Origin: Bacillota bacterium | GTDB lineage: Bacteria > Bacillota > Clostridia > Lachnospirales > Cellulosilyticaceae | Assembly: GCA_023415525.1 (NCBI GenBank) | Contig: JAEZKI010000335.1 | Span: 1-6,928 of the forward strand | DNA: 6,928 bases | Direction: 5' to 3' | Position numbers and translations under genes: made by a program | Notes under the pieces: model-generated | Seen by the model: the letters and a program-made list of their open reading frames with translations, nothing else | The model's database searches: none | Told to the model about the DNA's origin: nothing | Part shown: one piece after another, positions 6,088-6,928 of the stretch | Layout: each line of letters begins with the position of its first letter | Position numbering within the stretch: position 1 is the stretch's first letter

Positions 6088-6578
6088 TTTTTAGCCAGTT
6101 CTTCATAATGCTTAGCTGATTCTACTAACCCTTCCTTTTGGGCTTCAGTAAGAGGTTTTATTACCTTTGCTGGAGCCCCTAATACCATCATACCATCAGG
6201 AATAATGGTTCCACCTGTCACAAGACTTCCTGCTCCAATCAAACATGATTTACCTATAACTGCTCCATCTAAAACAATGCTCCCCATTCCTATCAAACTT
6301 CCATCTCCTATGGTACATCCATGAAGTGTCACATGATGGCCAATAGTCACACCTTGTCCGATACAAAGAGGTGTTTTTTCTCCTACATGGAGAACACTGC
6401 CATCTTGTATATTGGTTCCCTGCCCTATTTTTATGCTATTGACATCCCCTCTTACAACTGCATTATACCAAACACTACACCCTTCCTGTAGCTCAACTTG
6501 TCCAATTAATTGTGCCCCTTCGGCAATAAAGCACCCTTGTTTTATCCTTGGGTAATGTCCCTTATAACCATGTAGCAT
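6081..6578 (-). CDS. Gamma-class carbonic anhydrase-like hexapeptide-repeat protein
   Basis: A 165-residue left-handed beta-helix protein of the gamma-carbonic anhydrase / YrdA / PaaY group. It shows successive hexapeptide turns from residue 17 to about 135 (for example FIAEGAQLIGQVEL, TIGHHVTLHGC, LIGMGSIVLDGAVIG) and then a C-terminal helix (143-163). Family residues are in place: Arg43 and Asp45 in VVRGDVNSI, Gln58 in TNIQDG, and three His zinc-ligand positions, His64 (SVLHV), His81 and His86 (GHHVTLHGC). It lacks the acidic loop of archaeal Cam, as most bacterial homologues do, and many of those have low or no measured carbonic anhydrase activity. It probably acts as a trimer in the cytoplasm. 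The ATG at 6578 is preferred over GTG at 6602: AGGAG at 6593-6589 is 10 bases upstream, and homologues begin close to the MLHGYKGHYP segment. Confidence 0.92.
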   Translation of the reverse strand: MLHGYKGHYPRIKQGCFIAEGAQLIGQVELQEGCSVWYNAVVRGDVNSIKIGQGTNIQDGSVLHVGEKTPLCIGQGVTIGHHVTLHGCTIGDGSLIGMGSIVLDGAVIGKSCLIGAGSLVTGGTIIPDGMMVLGAPAKVIKPLTEAQKEGLVESAKHYEELAKNY

Positions 6579-6700
6579 TTTAGTCACTCTCCTTATACCC
6601 ACTTTATATTTGTTAATGGTCTATATGGTACCTAAACTATTTCTTTAAGAAACCACAGATACTACTACAACTATAGAGGACATCGTATAAGCTTATGGAT

Positions 6701-6726
6701 TGTCAACATTTAGTTGGACAACTTTT
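6701..6726. repeat. Putative terminal inverted repeat (right end) of the IS3-family element
   Basis: The 26 bases between the transposase stop and the inferred element boundary begin TGTCAACATT and contain TTGGACAAC, a sequence style common in IS3-family ends. The assignment of the outer boundary at 6701 is inferred from the terminal TG; the partner repeat is not in view. Confidence 0.5.
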
Positions 6727-6927
6727 TTAAGGTGATTCATTTAAGTATTTTATTTTATATTGATACGGTGTCAGATAGCCTAATGACGAATGAATTCTAT
6801 TATTATTAAACCAGTTCACATAGTCAGCTAGCTTATATTTCAATTCTCCTATGGTATCAAATTTTTCATTATAGACAAACTCTGTTTTTATTACTTTAAA
6901 GGTTGCTTCAGCTACTGCATTATCGTA
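6727..6927 (-). CDS. IS3-family transposase (OrfB), C-terminal 66 residues
   Basis: Translated by hand: the visible part begins YDNAVAEATFKVIKTEF and continues through DYVNWFNNNRIHSSLGY and LTPYQYKIKYLNESP to a TAA at 6729-6727. The YDNAxxEx(T/F)FKxxKxE segment carries the final Glu of the DDE integrase triad, and WFNNxRIHSSLGYLTPxxY is the hallmark C-terminus of IS3-family OrfB (rve core). The two catalytic Asp residues and OrfA would lie to the right of the window. No frameshift or stop is seen in the visible part, so this end is intact. Confidence 0.93.
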   Translation of the reverse strand, partial: YDNAVAEATFKVIKTEFVYNEKFDTIGELKYKLADYVNWFNNNRIHSSLGYLTPYQYKIKYLNESP

Positions 6928-6928
6928 A

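Larger units (their letters stand above)
6701..6928 (-). mobile_element. IS3-family insertion sequence, 3' end (runs off right edge)
   Basis: The transposase C-terminus is followed by about 26 bases and then a plausible element end. Read inward from position 6701, the plus strand is TGTCAACATTTAGTTGGACA, beginning with TG as IS3-family ends do. The other end is outside the window, so inverted-repeat matching, target duplication and integrity cannot be tested. The insertion lies about 120 bases upstream of the carbonic anhydrase-like gene. Confidence 0.75.

Noticed and set aside
6579..6602. GTG start at 6602 for the carbonic anhydrase-like gene
   Set aside because: The eight extra residues are encoded by the region that contains the AGGAG ribosome binding site of the ATG at 6578.
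6640..6652. 13-base palindrome TTTCTTTAAGAAA as an operator or terminator
   Set aside because: Short, AT-rich and without a following T-run or promoter context; chance cannot be excluded.
1..6928. CRISPR arrays, tRNA, rRNA, riboswitches
   Set aside because: No regularly spaced repeats, cloverleaf sequences or conserved leader structures were seen on either strand.

Overview
The window looks like chromosomal DNA from a low-GC, Gram-positive Clostridia-type Firmicute. It is AT-rich, has strong AGGAG-type ribosome binding sites and compact operons, and carries gene families known from Lachnospiraceae-like and Lactobacillales genomes. The exact genus cannot be read from the sequence.

Positions 1-4568 (minus strand) hold a complete-looking exosortase G (XrtG) / Firmicu-CTERM protein-sorting operon, cut only at the left window edge. 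In transcription order it encodes four proteins. The first is a very large membrane protein with an N-terminal 6-pyruvoyl-tetrahydropterin-synthase-like (PTPS) domain (4568-1497). The second is a secreted protein ending in a Firmicu-CTERM sorting tail, the likely single dedicated substrate (1576-959). The third is the exosortase XrtG itself, with its Cys/Arg/His triad intact (962-369). The fourth is a family 2 glycosyltransferase, only its N-terminus in view (385-1). All three junctions overlap, so translation is probably coupled. A sigma-A-like promoter lies at 4658-4630. This gene set is known from comparative genomics, but to my knowledge the role of the system and the chemistry of the PTPS-fused membrane protein have not been worked out experimentally. 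The least ordinary detail is the junction of the first two genes. There is an 80-base overlap, and inside it an A AAA AAG slippery heptamer follows a strong Shine-Dalgarno sequence, with a -1 frame stop immediately after. This resembles a dnaX-type frameshift signal.

Positions 4664-5268 hold a small helical protein of unknown function (minus strand). It ends in a long bidirectional hairpin terminator that insulates it from the xrtG operon. A 127-base divergent promoter region follows.

Positions 5269-6087 (plus strand) hold two small unrecognised genes in a tight pair. The first has a proline-rich linker. The second converges on, and overlaps by 7 bases, a minus-strand gamma-class carbonic anhydrase-like hexapeptide-repeat protein (6578-6081).

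Positions 6701-6928 are the 3' end of an IS3-family insertion sequence: the transposase C-terminus (minus strand) and a plausible terminal inverted repeat. The element runs off the right edge.
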